Assembly (NCBI GenBank): GCA_013400975.1
Contig: WBMZ01000271.1
Span: 1-64,000 of the forward strand
DNA: 64,000 nucleotides
Source of the DNA: Atrichornis clamosus
Lineage: Eukaryota > Chordata > Aves > Passeriformes > Menuridae
Direction of reading: 5' to 3'
Under the pieces are notes generated by a model that was not told where the DNA came from, did not search any database, and saw nothing but the letters and a program-made list of their open reading frames with translations. Both the position numbers and the translations under genes were made by a program. How positions within the stretch are numbered: the stretch's first letter is position 1; each line of letters opens with the position of its first letter. Positions 49,023 through 61,482 of the stretch are shown here, in pieces.

Positions 49023-51177
49023 GTGTGAAGGTTTATTGGTGCCATTCTGAGAGTGGGGCAAAAATAGCTGGGTTTAGGAAAAGTGAACTAAAGTTCCCAT
49101 TTGAAAACTGTCATCAAAAGTTAAAATAACTCCTCTTTCTTGCTCAGCTCCATCCATCCATTGAGTCCTTAATCCAGGAATTCAAACTATTGAGGACACA
49201 GATCCCAGTGTGAATTTTCCATAGTAGCAGTAAAGTATTTGAGGTGCTTGCTGTTTAGATGTTAGAAAACAAAATGCTCTTATTTTTCTGCCACATACAT
49301 GGGAATGTTCACTGTTGAATCTTGTGTGTGATTCAATAATAAATAGTTCATGAGGAAGTAGCTCCAGGAGTGAATTCTCATTTCATTCCTGTCCCAACAA
49401 AGGAACAGCAAATGGAGAGGGAAACCTGGCCACAGGTGCCCCTTCAGTGAAAGGCACAAGAGGAAAAGCAGTCTCATGTATATTGTAGGTATTATAATGT
49501 ATATTTGAACCTCCCCTAGATAATTTTACCAGCAGTTTTGCTTATGCTGCTAATTCTTGTTGTGAAGGTTTTTTTTTTCACATTTTCCAGTGTAGCCCTA
49601 TTTTTATGTTGGTTCAAGCACAGATCTTTTTTGATTTCCTTGAGTTTTCTCTTCAACTCGAGCACAATTTAAGCGCTTGAGTGGCAGCAAGTGACATTTC
49701 CAGAGGACAGATTCTGTAGGCAAATGAGCAGGTGACAGGAGGCATAATGGCATTCTGGAATAGTCTGACACGTGGGTGTTCCGACTGGAGGATCCTCATT
49801 GTGTTCAATGAAGTTCTCATGGAGTAGCTTTCATGGATATTGTGCTCGCAGAGTATGGAATTAAATATATACCCGTTAAACTTAGGCTTCAGGTGGGGTT
49901 TTTTACACCATTTCAAAGATCATTCTCACTGAGAATGCCATTTAAAGTGTAAAAAACGGAGTAAACTGCCGCTGGGTGTTGTGGCAAAATTATATGCAGA
50001 TGCCTTGATCAGGTTAATATTTATTAAATTGATTGTGGTCTTTGGAAAACAGTTCTTGGGAAGTGGAGGTGTGAGAGAAAGCACTTTGTTCCTGCAAAGG
50101 GCACTTGCAAATTCATCCCTATTATGGCACTACACAACTTTTAGCTTCCAGTGAAGCAAGGCAGCAAATCCCTGATTTAGGTGATGCTACTTTTTTTTTA
50201 AAAAGCCACATTGTCAATATTTAGCTGATTTTGGCATCTGTCAGGATTATTATTAAGGCTGTGGGTAGCCCTGGTACCTTCAGACCTGCAATCCTGTAAA
50301 AACCAGCTCTTCTACACTGGAAGGAAATCCTTTGGAAAGGATTGTGGAGATTTAAAACTGAGCCAGGCACCTTCCTGATGAGCACGAGGGTATAAAATTT
50401 GGGGTTACTACCAAATATGTTTCCATAATTCAGTTGAGTGTCTCAGTTTCTTAGCACTTAAAAGGCTCCATTCTAATGCCTTTTCGGGGGAAATAATGAT
50501 TATGAAGTAGCACATACATTAAATGGATTTTTCTGATTTTTCTTAAATTGCATTTCCTTGATGATCTCAAATTTAAAATACACTTCAAGTCTTTAAAAAT
50601 AGACCCAGATGAGAGGACAAGTCCCTGCTTTGACACACATGTTTCTGCACGAGGGCCGATGCCCTCAGATTATCACGATGGTCCCATCTAAACACATTTC
50701 AAATACAAAATTACACGTTCTCCATGAATAGTTTTGATTTGGGCTGCAGGAATGCAAAGCTAAAATTCCAGCAGGGACAGTAAAAGAGGGTTTATAATTA
50801 GGAAGGATCAGCCTGGCTGCAGCTGCAGGGACAGGGATAAGGACAAGCTGATGAGACTGGAGCTGGAGCTGGGGACCACACACCTGTTTCCCAGGAAAAC
50901 AGACTCTGAGAGCCCATGTTTAATGCACAAAGTTGGATTTAAGTACTTCTGCAAAAAGGAGAGTGCAGCTGATCGATGATAAAGTGCTTTCAAACCAGGA
51001 ATACTTGTTGGGAAAACTTATCTTGGAGTGAAGAAGGAGCAGGGCCCTCAGTGGACGTGGATTGTGTGGTTGTGTCTGACATCCCTGCAGCTGCTCCCTA
51101 AAGAATTTGATTTCCTGCCCAAAACAGGTTCTGTTTGTTCTAGGCACAGAAGGGAGGGCTCTGGGGTGAACTTACCG
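49023..51177. other. Unique intronic DNA with a high-complexity patch
   Basis: The 49650-50040 part is free of repeats and homopolymers and contains a 17-base inverted repeat at 49921-49937 (CATTCTCACTGAGAATG). It is a possible conserved element. A short purine-rich GGAGCTGGAGCTGG tract lies near 50858. No gene was seen. Confidence 0.4.
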
Positions 51178-51504
51178 TGGTCTTCCAGTGCCTAAAGGGG
51201 CTCCAGGAGAGCTGGAGAGGGACTTGGGACAAGGGATGGAGGGACAGGACACAGGGAATGGCTTCCCACTGCCAGAGGGCAGGGATAGGTGGAATATTGG
51301 GAAGGAATTGTTCCCTGGGAGGGTGGGGAGGCCCTGGCACAGGGTGCCCAGAGAAGCTGTGGCTGCCTCTGGATCCTTGGAAGTGTCCAAGGCCAGGTTG
51401 GACAGGGCTTGGAGAAACCGGGAAGGACCTACAAGCTCAGGGGATGGGACTGGAAAATCCTTAAGGTCCTTTCCAACGCAGTCCCTTCTGGGAATGTATG
51501 AATT
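51178..51504 (+). mobile_element. CR1 LINE 3' fragment, sense
   Basis: TTCCAGTGCCTAAAGGGGCT through CAACGCAGTCCCTTCTGGGA. About 320 bases of CR1 3' end in the direction of the inferred gene. It lacks about 25 bases around 51420-51435, where the CTGGGATAGTGGGAGGTGTC block is altered. Confidence 0.93.
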
Positions 51505-54161
51505 TAAAAAGCCAAAGGCCAGAAGACCCCAGTGACTGCTGCTTGCCTCCCTGCGGCTCCCAGACTATCACTTTGCCCAGAACCTGGAGCAGAGCTCTCC
51601 TGTTGTGTAGCTCCCTGATCCAGTTGCAAAGCTGGAAGTGACAATGAGCTCACCACGTCTCCTAGAAAACGATTTCCATATTAATTACCTATTATAGTAA
51701 GAAATTGCATTTTATACAAAATTTATACTCTTCTACCTCTCACCTTGATGATCTTGGAGAGCTTTTCTCCGACTTTAACATTCTGTGGTCTGGAAGGACA
51801 TCTCTGTGTTTGATACATATTAAATCCTTCATAAGTGTATTTTTGCTTGTAGTTGTTACATTCCATTATTCTTTGAACACCTCCCTCAGCTGCACACGTG
51901 CTGTAGCCTTTTCCTTGTAAAAAGGAAAAACGATGCCAGCTGGGAAAAGTTTGTGTGGAAATGCTCTCCCAAACAGTGAGCTGAGGAGCGCAGCCCAGTG
52001 TCCTCCTGCTATGGCTCTCTGGCTCAAAATTGAGGTATAATGTGCTAAGTTTGTAGCTGCACTCCTGATGTGCCCTGGTGCTTTATCCCCTGAATTGCTG
52101 GTGGACACCGTGTGGTAGATGTTAAATAGAGAATTTTCAGAGGCTGAAACATTTACTGAGGTGAGGCTTGTGCTGTCACAAATACATAGTTAAACACTAA
52201 ATTCTGAGCGAGAAAAAATGGCATTATTGTGTATTTAGAGCCTGCACTCCATGTATGGACTGGCAGAATCCCTCAGTGCTCCGTGACCTGCACAGTCTGG
52301 GTCTTCCATTATGGAGAAGTTCTGGAGGAACAGCTAAAACCATAAGGGATTTTTGGGTTCAGGTCAGGGGGATTACATTTTGGGCTGGAGGGAAAGAAGG
52401 GTCTGACTTCCTCCTCTGTGATCAATCCCTAAATCCAGAAGTAAGTATGTAAGAAGCTGAAACCAGTTTAGCCCCTCAGCCTGGGAAGTGAGCTTGCTGG
52501 AAAGTGGGATGAAGGGAAGGGGAGGCAAGGAGAGGTTGCAAGGATTGCAGACTCTTCCTTACTTGTTGGAATAGCAGGGCTGTGCTCCTTACATTTTAGC
52601 ATGAATTCAGGTTCATAGAATATTTACAATAATGGGATGTATTCCCTGGGAAAAAAAAACCTCCAAACCACAATATACAAAAAATCTACTGGACTGACAC
52701 AACAGTAAATTATTTGTTTAGGTGGAATAGAAGTTTATAAAACATGAATCTAGGATTGAGCTGTGTGTTGTAGCAATGAACTAAACGTGGTGATTTAGTG
52801 ATGATAAAAAGGTGATTTTAAAGCACACGGATTGGGGGTAGAGACTTGTCCAGCTGCAATTGCTGAATCCTGGAGTCCTGGCTCCATGGGAATTGATGGC
52901 AGAGCTGAAAAAGCTTTTCAGTCACATCCCCAAATGACAGAATCACAAACACAGCCCTGCAGTGGCTGGAGTGTGTTCTACACCTACACTCTGGACAGGC
53001 ATCTCATTCCAAATACCTGACCCTTCTCCTGCTTTTGACATATTTAAGGAACTTTGCAGAATGTTTTGCAATTTGAGTTCTAGGATAGAGATTCCAAATC
53101 AGTTAAATGTCTTCTTACCCATCTTTGAACTCATCTAGGAGCACCGTCAGTGCTGAAGCCAGGTCTATTATTCATTTCCTTGATTCAATTGCTCTAATAA
53201 AAGGTAAAACCCAAAGATTTTAGAAGGGTATTGAAAATGTTTCTGAGGAGGTTTTCTTTTGAAGATCTTCTAGAGAAAATAAACATGAATTCTTTTATCA
53301 ACAGGTTTTGCCGTAACATCTGCAACTTGATGATTTAAGTTTAATAAATCATTAAATTCAAGGTTTGGCCAACAAATGTAAGTGGTGGGGCAGCCTGTGA
53401 CACATCTGGATTTGTCCAAATCAGTGCTGAGCTTGTCCTTGTCCGCGGCAGCTCCAGGCCTGACAGTAAAACAAAACACAGAATATTTCTGAAAGCTCAA
53501 AGCTCAGAACGCTGAGTTGATACTTTGAAGGCTAGAAAGCAAAATAGTGCAATAAAACCACAAACCTGACCTGTGCTTCGAAAGAAAATGGGCTAAAATA
53601 GCTAAAAACTACACCTTCAAGGCACTCTTTGGACATTAGAAGAACTTGCATTTTGTCTCGTTTTCGCTCGAGGGCGTGGTCCTGGTGTGGTTTCAAATGC
53701 AGGTGTTGGTGATCTCCGGGGCCTGGATGCTTTTTCCTTTTGACATTTCCTACCTAATAAAGAATGGGAGGGCTCGCTGGCTGCCTAATGAGGGTGATTT
53801 AATCTTTTAACAGCTTTCAGTAGATTTCACATATGGTACCTGTGGATGTGTTTTGACAGGGGTACAAGATTTAAGGCCTTTGGCCAGTCCTTTTCAGGAA
53901 TCAAACTGTCTCGTCATCTGTTGTTGTTTCGGTGGTTCACGAGTCCAAAAACGGCTTTAGGGATTTGGGAGGCAGGAGCAGAGCTTTCCTCAAGTCCCTG
54001 GATTCACTGGGAATTATCCTGAGCTGTGGTGGTGCCTGGTGGCTCACCAGGAGAACGTTTCCCTTCAGTGGGAATTCCTGTTTGGATGTTTGGTATCAGG
54101 ACACCAACATGTGCTTTCACCATGGACACTGGCGTGGTGTGGGCAGTGATTCCCAGATTAT
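51505..54161. other. Unique intronic DNA, no gene seen
   Basis: Ordinary intronic sequence. A CpG-containing patch at 53655-53730 is followed by a high-complexity block to about 53830. No exon or repeat family was recognised. Confidence 0.45.
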
Positions 54162-54366
54162 CTGAGAATCATGGAATGGGTTGGAAGGGAAGGACCTACA
54201 AGCTCATCCCATTCCATCCCCTGCCATGTGCAGGGGCACCTTCTACTATTCCAGGTTGCTCCAAACCTCATCCAACCTGGCCTTGGAGACTTCCAGGGAT
54301 CCAGGGGCAGCCACAGGTGCTCTGGGCACCCTGTGCCAGGGCCTCCCCTCCCTCCCAGGGAAGATG
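54162..54366 (-). mobile_element. CR1 LINE 3' fragment, antisense
   Basis: TGAGAATCATGGAATGGGTT through CTCCCTCCCAGGGAAGAT. About 200 bases of CR1 3' end. It shares with the copy at 51178 the unusual AAGGACCTACAAGCTC variant, suggesting the same source subfamily. Confidence 0.92.
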
Positions 54367-55429
54367 CCAAGGCTTCTGAATGGTATCCAGGAGGAGACAT
54401 CCCTGGGAAAACTTGTGCACAGGTGTTTATCCCAGGGTTTGCAGTATTCCAGAGAACACTTCCAAAAAGAAGATTAACGGGTGAAAACTTCCCCCAGTAA
54501 ATGCAGAGTACCTCAGCGGTGGGGTATCCATAGGATCCATGGAATGGGTAGGGAAGCAGGAGAAGATATCACAGCACTAGTCAGGTTTGTATGGTAATGT
54601 GTGGCACTGAAGGAGTAATTACTGATGAGTAACGAGCCATCCACTTAATTGACTTGCAAGTCCTTTTCCACAGCGAGGAATGTTTTCCTGTGCTGAGGGA
54701 GGTGGGGCTGGCAGCAGAGAGGGCAGGAGGAGATGGAATGAGCCCTTACTAAGGAGCTTGGAGAAGTGGGATGTGTTTAACCTCAGCATCATATGCTGTC
54801 ACTTCTGGTTCCATAATTCCATCCTGCTTTCTCATTTTGTAAACTATTTACCCTTCTGTGGCAATGCCATTAACATTCCAGAAACGGCAACTCTTGGAAC
54901 GCACCTGAACAGCAATACCACTTCTTGCCTGAAAAATAAAAGAATATGTTTAACGTTGCTGTCAACCCAAAAGCTACCAGAAATAAATGGGATGTTTGTT
55001 CCTCTTTGTCCCTTCCAAAGAACAAAAACTAAGCCTAGAGTTATGTTACATCCCTGGCAGTTTATTAAATCCAACAGGGATGGAGAGGAGAGGAGATATT
55101 GTCCCTAGGAAGTCCTGTTGTACTTTTCAGTGGTTGGAGAGAGTAAAAACCACTTTAGTGATTTAGTAGAAGGAGAAAATGAGCCTTGCTCTTGGGTGCT
55201 GGAAGCCCAATAGTTAAAAAATACAAGAAAATCTTGTACTGTTGCAGATCTTGCTCAGTTAAAGGGAACGTGGCAACTTTAAATCATCTGTCCCAGGAAA
55301 TCAACACTGGTTTGAAATGTGTACAAACTGAAAACAATCTATGCCAGAACTTCTTGTGCTAGTGCCAACTAAAAGGAAGAAAGGAAGGGGAAAAAATCAA
55401 ATTGATGGCTTTCAAAGCTGATAATTGTG
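54367..55429. other. Unique intronic DNA, no gene seen
   Basis: No feature was recognised. A 142-codon + frame at 54680-55108 has no domain. Confidence 0.45.
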
Positions 55430-55745
55430 CTCGAGTGCTGTGGCTGTAAATCACTGAATGGCTTTTCCTCGGGTACCACAGTTACTGCATGTAAATGTAC
55501 ACATGGTGCCTTTGCAATAGGACAGAATACCTGAAATCCGGAATTGCAGTGACTAAAATACAACCTGATGCAGCACATCACCATTTGCCTTACCCTGAGA
55601 CGATTCCATGCATGCCTAATAGCAGAATGCTGAAGATAATCAAAATTCATGCACAACATGATGTCAGAATGTGTGACCTTAACTTCAGAGTAGCACAACG
55701 TGTTAAATTATCTTGCTGTAGTTCCAAAAAGCTTCATGGATTAAG
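55430..55745. promoter_or_regulatory. Candidate conserved noncoding element
   Basis: About 300 bases of high-complexity sequence with balanced base use, no homopolymer longer than five and no repeat similarity, flanked by poly-A/T-rich DNA. It contains an octamer-like GCATGTAAATGT, CATGCATGCC, and several TGA/TCA-rich motifs. Long frames are open on both strands at once (a 109-codon minus frame and a 90-codon plus frame), which argues for composition rather than coding. Sequence of this texture in long introns of developmental regulators is often a conserved enhancer. Conservation cannot be measured here. Confidence 0.3.
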
Positions 55746-56243
55746 TTTTTTAGTGTGTTACTCTTGAAAAGTAGGAATTTTTTTAAAAAATTTTTAATTC
55801 CGCGTGAAGAGGCTTTTCAGTTTGGCTCAGCTTCTCCAAAATCCCACCTCTCAAGCCCCTGCCTGTGTCTGTAATCATTTTGGGCAGAGGAAATCATTGC
55901 CCTGAAGGTGTGTTGGATCTGCTCCTTGGGATGACTCCGCAGCCCTGGTTACATCCATGGCCCTTCCCGAGTCATCTTCTGTTGAATTAGAACGTAAAGG
56001 TTAAAATCAGCTTCTAATCCTTGTTACTGGGTTTATGTCTTCTGCGTGCCGCAACAGCACCTGGAAAATAGGCTGCAAAAATGGATTTTTATCAAAATTA
56101 CTGGCAGAATTTATCCAGAGGTGCTCAGTAGTCTGCAGTTGGTAAAGTTCAGGGCACTGGGCTTTGGCTGAGGAGAATTTGGAAGACCAATGTGAGATCT
56201 GACCATTCAACAGACTTGAGCTCTTTAACACTTGACAGAAATT

Positions 56244-56306
56244 CATGGAATCACAGCTGGTTTGGGTTGGAAGGGACCTTAAAGCCCAGCCAGTGCTGAG
56301 GCACAA
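56244..56306 (-). mobile_element. CR1 LINE terminal scrap, antisense
   Basis: TTCATGGAATCACAGCTGGT and TTTGGGTTGGAAGGGACCTT: the last about 60 bases of CR1 in reverse. Confidence 0.85.
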
Positions 56307-56635
56307 ACTTTTTTTTACCCTCCTGTGTTCACCATCAGGTGTTTGGTTGGGCTGCCCTGCAGCACTTACAGCCACATTATTGGGCTCTTTCCATTTCCCC
56401 CGTTTTCCAGTATGTTTTAGGAGAAATTCTTGCCTTGAGTACATTTACACTGCTTTGTAGTGAACCTCTAGTATGCAAAATGAGGATCTACCTGCATGAG
56501 TAGATTCTTAATTTTGGTCGTTTAGCAGAGGACGTGTTTATAGTTCAAAAAATAAATAATTCAGGAGGCTGTATCTGGCTTGTGTTGACTCTTTGTAACC
56601 CTACTTAAGATTTACTAATTCAGTCATTCCACTTA

Positions 56636-56653
56636 GTAACAGTTAACTGTTAC
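56636..56653. repeat. 18-bp perfect palindrome
   Basis: GTAACAGTTAACTGTTAC is its own reverse complement. It holds two facing TAACTG/CAGTTA cores, the MYB-type recognition sequence, around a GTTAAC centre. Confidence 0.8.
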
Positions 56654-59065
56654 CTGCACAAACTTTAGTTGGGCAAAGACCTGAGCACTCTTATTTTTAA
56701 TGCAGAATGTCAAGAGTATAAATTATATAATTTATTTATTATGAGGTTACTGAAAACTTCGGGTGATGCCATGAGCAGGAAACTCAACTGTTTTAAAATC
56801 GTATCATAAATGATGTTATATGAGCCCAAATAGGTTGCACAGATCTCAATTCATGGAAAATTAAAGATATTCTTACTGTTTTTCAGGCTGCCTTGATACC
56901 AGTGAGAAATTATTGAATTATTAAGGAATTATTCTTGTTGTCCAAATGTGTCCATCTGTTCTCTGCACTTGAGCAGTAGCTAAAAGAGGCCTTTTCTAAT
57001 GCATTGGTGCCATTTACAGAATGGCTTCATTTTGTCTTTATGTTCTACCACGTTTTGCTGACGTTCTCTGAGACTTCAGTTGCTCACATGAAGGTCCTGT
57101 TCACACTTGCTGGGTCTTGTTCATCCAAAGGGTGAAAGTAGAATTTCCTATTTTAGGTTCTTTTAGGTCCCAGCTTTTGTTTAGGTTTGTTTGCCACATT
57201 TCCACATTCACACGTTCCAAAAAGCAGATAGAAGTTTTCTCCACTGGCACAGTACTGCCATCCCTTGAAAGTTGGTTTTAAAATCCAACCAAATTCCTGG
57301 TATGTGGAATTACTTTCAGTCCTGAACTTTTCGAAGGTAGCAGGACCGTTCAGATCCCTTTGGATCAGCTTTGGATCAGCTTTCAGCAGCTGGAGCCCAA
57401 AACTACTGAAGTCCAGGGGAGGCTGATTGAAGGAGCAGCAACTCACGGGGGTTGTAAGGTAAGGAAGAAATTTCTGGGTGAAGCAGACGTCCAGAAATCT
57501 TTAGTTTCTGTTTTCCTGGTGAGGACAACAGGTCCCAGTAGTTGGATGTTGCTCCCGCTGCCGTACGTGGCATTCCTGCCCTGCAAGGTCCTGGCAGATC
57601 ACAGTCCAGCCACCTGGACCTGGCATGTCCGGCTTGTTAGGTGTCACACACCAAGGCTGCTTCCCAAAATTTGGGAAGTGTTCTCCCAGAGCTGCCAGAC
57701 TGAGCTGAAGCCTGCAGGAAGCTGAAGGATCCTCGGTCTCGGCTCACCGCCGGTGTCGGAGCTCTTGGTTGGAGTAGGAATCTCTTCGTTTCCCAGATTG
57801 GGAGTTGCCGGGGGATCTGATTGTCCCATCAATTCCAGTCTAACGGAATTCAAGAGGAATTTAGTTTCTCTCCTTGGACGGATGTCTCGTACTCTCTTTG
57901 GGAACTGAATTCTCTCATCTGGAAGCTCCATTAACTCCTTCCTGCCAGGCCTTTGAATTAGGGAAGTTCGCAAGCACAGGAGAGGAAACAAAAGCTTCAG
58001 GGGTCAGAAACTTCAGCTTTTATTATGACTAAATCCAGAAAGTGTGAAAGACAGGCTAGAAATGAAGGAACTGGGACACTTTAACTGTGGTTTCTGTGAA
58101 GGAGGAAAAAATTCAGTCATTAAATTAGACCAGTTGACATTTTACAATTCACTGTTCTTAGAGCCATACACAATTGTAAGGTTGTAATGTTATTGCACTT
58201 CCATTTTAATAATTGAATTGGTATTATGTAATGGTTAAGGTAACATGCAAAGCAATTAAAAGTGTTCAACTTCCTGTATATTAGAAGTTTCTTTGGCTTG
58301 AAAGGGTTTTTTTTGGCCATAGAGAAAACTTCATATAAAACCATGTAATAAAAAGCAAATTTAGGTTTAACCAAGTTGTCTCTTTACTGTTACTAAAAGT
58401 CGTATTCTTGGATCCTTTTCCTCTGTGTGCTCTGCTGATGTGAAAATCCTTCAACTTGGATTTGTGTCTTTTACTTGAAAAATCTGGGGTTTAGTTATTC
58501 CTATTGTTGATTTGCTGTCAAACACCTTGGCACCTTTAAATCCATGTTTGTACTGTCCCCTTGTTCTTGTCTGATCATACTTACAGGGCAGAAGTGGGAC
58601 AAAAAGTTGCATCCAGGTTGGTAGAAGGTCTTAAGGAGGGATTGTGCTTTCATGGAGTTTTGTTTGCAGTTTTCATAGTTTTGTTGTCATCCTCTTCCCA
58701 CAAAATCTCTTTGGTTGTCTCAGTAAACCGAATCGATTTTAAATTTACAAAAATTTCAAAACTGTAAAAAATCATGCTCCGTAATAAGGTTTTCTTAAAA
58801 CTACTGGAAGTTTTTAATGCTGTGATGCTTCCTCTGGTTTTCCCTGTGCGGTTTGACTGTCTGATAATTTGTCACACAGTGGCAGCTTTGTCTTTTAGCT
58901 TTGGGACCCGCCTTGGCCTTTCTTGTTGGTGAATGGCTCAGAGGAGAAACAACGTGAAATTTGGTCCAATAAAAATGATCACTTCTGGTTTGCACAACGA
59001 AATATAAACCAGAGCAGTGAAGCAGCTCCTGCCTCTGGCCACTTGTTGTTCTTGAGCCTGCATCA
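56654..59065. other. Unique intronic DNA, no gene seen
   Basis: Includes a short direct repeat (CTTTGGATCAG twice at about 57358-57379) and a mildly GC/CpG-rich part at 57540-57830. No exon was supported despite a donor-like TAAGGTAAGG near 57459. Confidence 0.45.
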
Positions 59066-59415
59066 CCATGTCCTGCACTAAGCCCTGTCCTCAAGTGCCA
59101 CATCCACACGTCTTTTAACACTTCCAAGGATGGGGACTCCACCCCTACCTTGGGACGCCTGTTCCAATACCCAACAACCCTTTCCATGAAGGAATTTTCC
59201 CTCATATCCAACCTGCCCCTCCCCTGGCACAGCTGAGGCCGTTCCCTCTCCTGCTGTCCCTGTTCCCTGGGAGCAGATCCCAAATCCCCCCTGGCTGCCC
59301 CCTCCTGTCAGGGACTTGTGCAGAGCCAGCAGGGCCCCCCTGATCCCCCTTTGCTCCAGGCTGAGCCCCTTTCCCAGCTCCCTCAGCTGCTCCTGCTGCT
59401 CCCACCCATCATGGA
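59066..59415 (-). mobile_element. CR1 LINE 3' fragment, divergent subfamily, antisense
   Basis: CATGTCCTGCACTAAGCCCT, CCTCAAGTGCCACATCCACA, CGTCTTTTAACACTTCCAAG and so on, through CTCCCTCAGCTGCTCCTGCT. It is the longest copy of the second CR1 type in the window. The first about 40 terminal bases, including the octamer repeat, are missing or too diverged to see. Minus frames up to 162 codons here are CR1 sequence. Confidence 0.9.
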
Positions 59416-61395
59416 TTGCTTGGTCATTTGCTTGGAAATGATCTCTCAGGTGGCTGAAATCCTGCTTCCAGGAGGGGCTCCTTAGTGCCAGCCTGGAAAG
59501 AAGCAGGGAATAGGTGTGGATTGGGAGAACTCTCCTCATTCTTCCTTCACATGCCCAAACTTCCACCTGAGGTATTTGTCTATTTTTAGAATTTTAACTG
59601 AAAAAGTCTGGTATGGCTGGAAATGCTCCCACATCCTGCTTTCCTCCTTCGGCTTCTCCAGTCGAGGTGAGGGCTGCAGGAATACACTGGGACAAGTTTT
59701 CTCCTGATGAGACTCCACAGGGAGATACCAAAGGAATGGAGAACCACATCCAAGGGATGAGTAGCAGGAGAGTGAGTGCTGATCCCAGCAGTGGCCAAAA
59801 CCACACGTGTTGTGTGTATCAATAATTGCCAAAGGGCACCGTGGAGCTCCCAGATTTGTAAATGCATTAAGACACGATGAGCTCTTAGATTTGGTTATAT
59901 ATTGAATATATATTCTCATCTCTGGCCTTTTCACAACCTCATAAGGCTTCAGAAAACCTTGCAGCAAAGTGAGTTTTACTGGCCTTTTAAGAGGGTGGGT
60001 GCTTTTTTCCCCAGTGACATTTGGTATATTTGTCATTAATAATATTTAACATTTCTGCTTGGTCTTAGTGCTGTTGCAGCAGGTGATAGATATTTCTAAA
60101 AATCAGAAGCATATTTGATTATTTAGTCCCATTTCCTTAGAAATATCTTAAAAACAGACTTCATAAAATCTCTTGAAGTTTTCTGAAAACTCATTCAATC
60201 CCAGCCTAAACTTTTATAGAATTTTGATCTCTATCTGTGAATAAATAAGATGGATATTTTTAAAATGATCAAACAGATTCAAATAGTAGGGCATTTTTAT
60301 ATAAATATAGACTCAGGAGTGATCCAATGTGAATTATATTAAACTCAGTGGGAAACCATCTATTAACCTTAGCAAGAATAGAATCACAATTCCAGAAGCT
60401 GAATTCTGCTTTAGGAGTCCTGTGTCCAGGGATTATTAAAATACCATCCTGATATTTTTATCAATGAACTGGACAATTAGTTGTACTAATTAGTAGCAGC
60501 ATCACTTGGAAAGAACTACTTGGAGGAAGCACAGTGAGGAATATTCCTCACTGGTGACTGAGGCAGCCTGGAGCAGGCAGGGATGGAACTGGGATGAAAT
60601 TCCTTCTCCGTGGAAATTCATTTTGAACTTTCTCAGCCTTCCCAGTTTTCCAGGCAGGATAATCCCTCTGCCACCAGTTGGAGCCTGAGTCTGGAGCAGA
60701 GTCTGCTGGATGCTGCTCCCATGGCAGCATCTGCCCTGCAAGAGAGTTTCAGATAATCAGAATTTGCCAGTTATGGAGATTTGTGCCAAGAATTTTTAAG
60801 TAAGAAGTAACACAGTTTAGAGACGTTTATGTTACTTTCTGTTGGGAGGATTGAATTTTAAACAATGGCATAATGTCATGTCTAAGAGAAGATGCTTTAT
60901 TATGTGATGATAAAGTGTCATGAGGCAAAAATATAAACTGTTTGTGTGCTTTGCTGCATTAAATTTCTTCTCTCCTAATGAGTTTGGGGCTTCGGGATAA
61001 GAGATTCCTCTGAAAGTCCAGATATCCTTTCCTTCTTCTTATGCTGTTGGTTTATTTATTCAAGTATTTGTAGAGTTGTTTATGCCATGTTCTTGGAGGA
61101 GTGGCAAAAGCTCTGATCTTGGAGTCAGCACAAATACACTTCTCCGAAAGCATTTGAGGCAGAATATAGAAATTAAGGTATTCTGGTGGGTTGGGTGAAC
61201 TGCTGCCTGTGGAAGAAGTGTTCCAGCAGAGTGTGGGAGCACAGGAGCAGCTGGAGCAGGAGGAGAGAGTGGATACTGGGCTGGGAGGACAATTGTTTAG
61301 TTTATTTTACCAAATGGCTTCACTTTTTGGGGGATATTTATATTTTGTATGATAAGGCTCTGGTCGAGACCCCTACAGAGAGAACCTGAGCATCC
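59416..61395. other. Unique intronic DNA, no gene seen
   Basis: AT-rich DNA. No exon or repeat family was recognised. Confidence 0.5.
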
Positions 61396-61482
61396 TGATC
61401 CCATGGAAGGTGTCCCTGTCCATGGAAGAGGATGGGACTGGATGTCCCTTCCAGCCCAAACCGTTCTGGGATTCTGTGATTA
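61396..61482 (+). mobile_element. CR1 LINE terminal fragment, sense
   Basis: ATCCCATGGAAGGTGTCCCT through CTGGGATTCTGTGATT is the last about 85 bases of CR1 with an intact terminal ATTCTGTG unit. Confidence 0.9.

Noticed and set aside
52255..52443. Donor-like AGAA|GTAAGTATG with an open + frame
   Set aside because: No good acceptor upstream and the frame has no coding character.
54680..55108. 142-codon + frame
   Set aside because: No domain, and no acceptor/donor pair that would make it an exon.
57386..57460. Exon-like segment between CTTTCAG and TAAG|GTAAGG
   Set aside because: The acceptor has a poor pyrimidine tract, the sequence includes a small direct repeat, and there is no conserved-looking frame.
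59078..59566. 162-codon minus strand frame
   Set aside because: It is the divergent CR1 copy at 59066-59415 plus flank, not a host gene.
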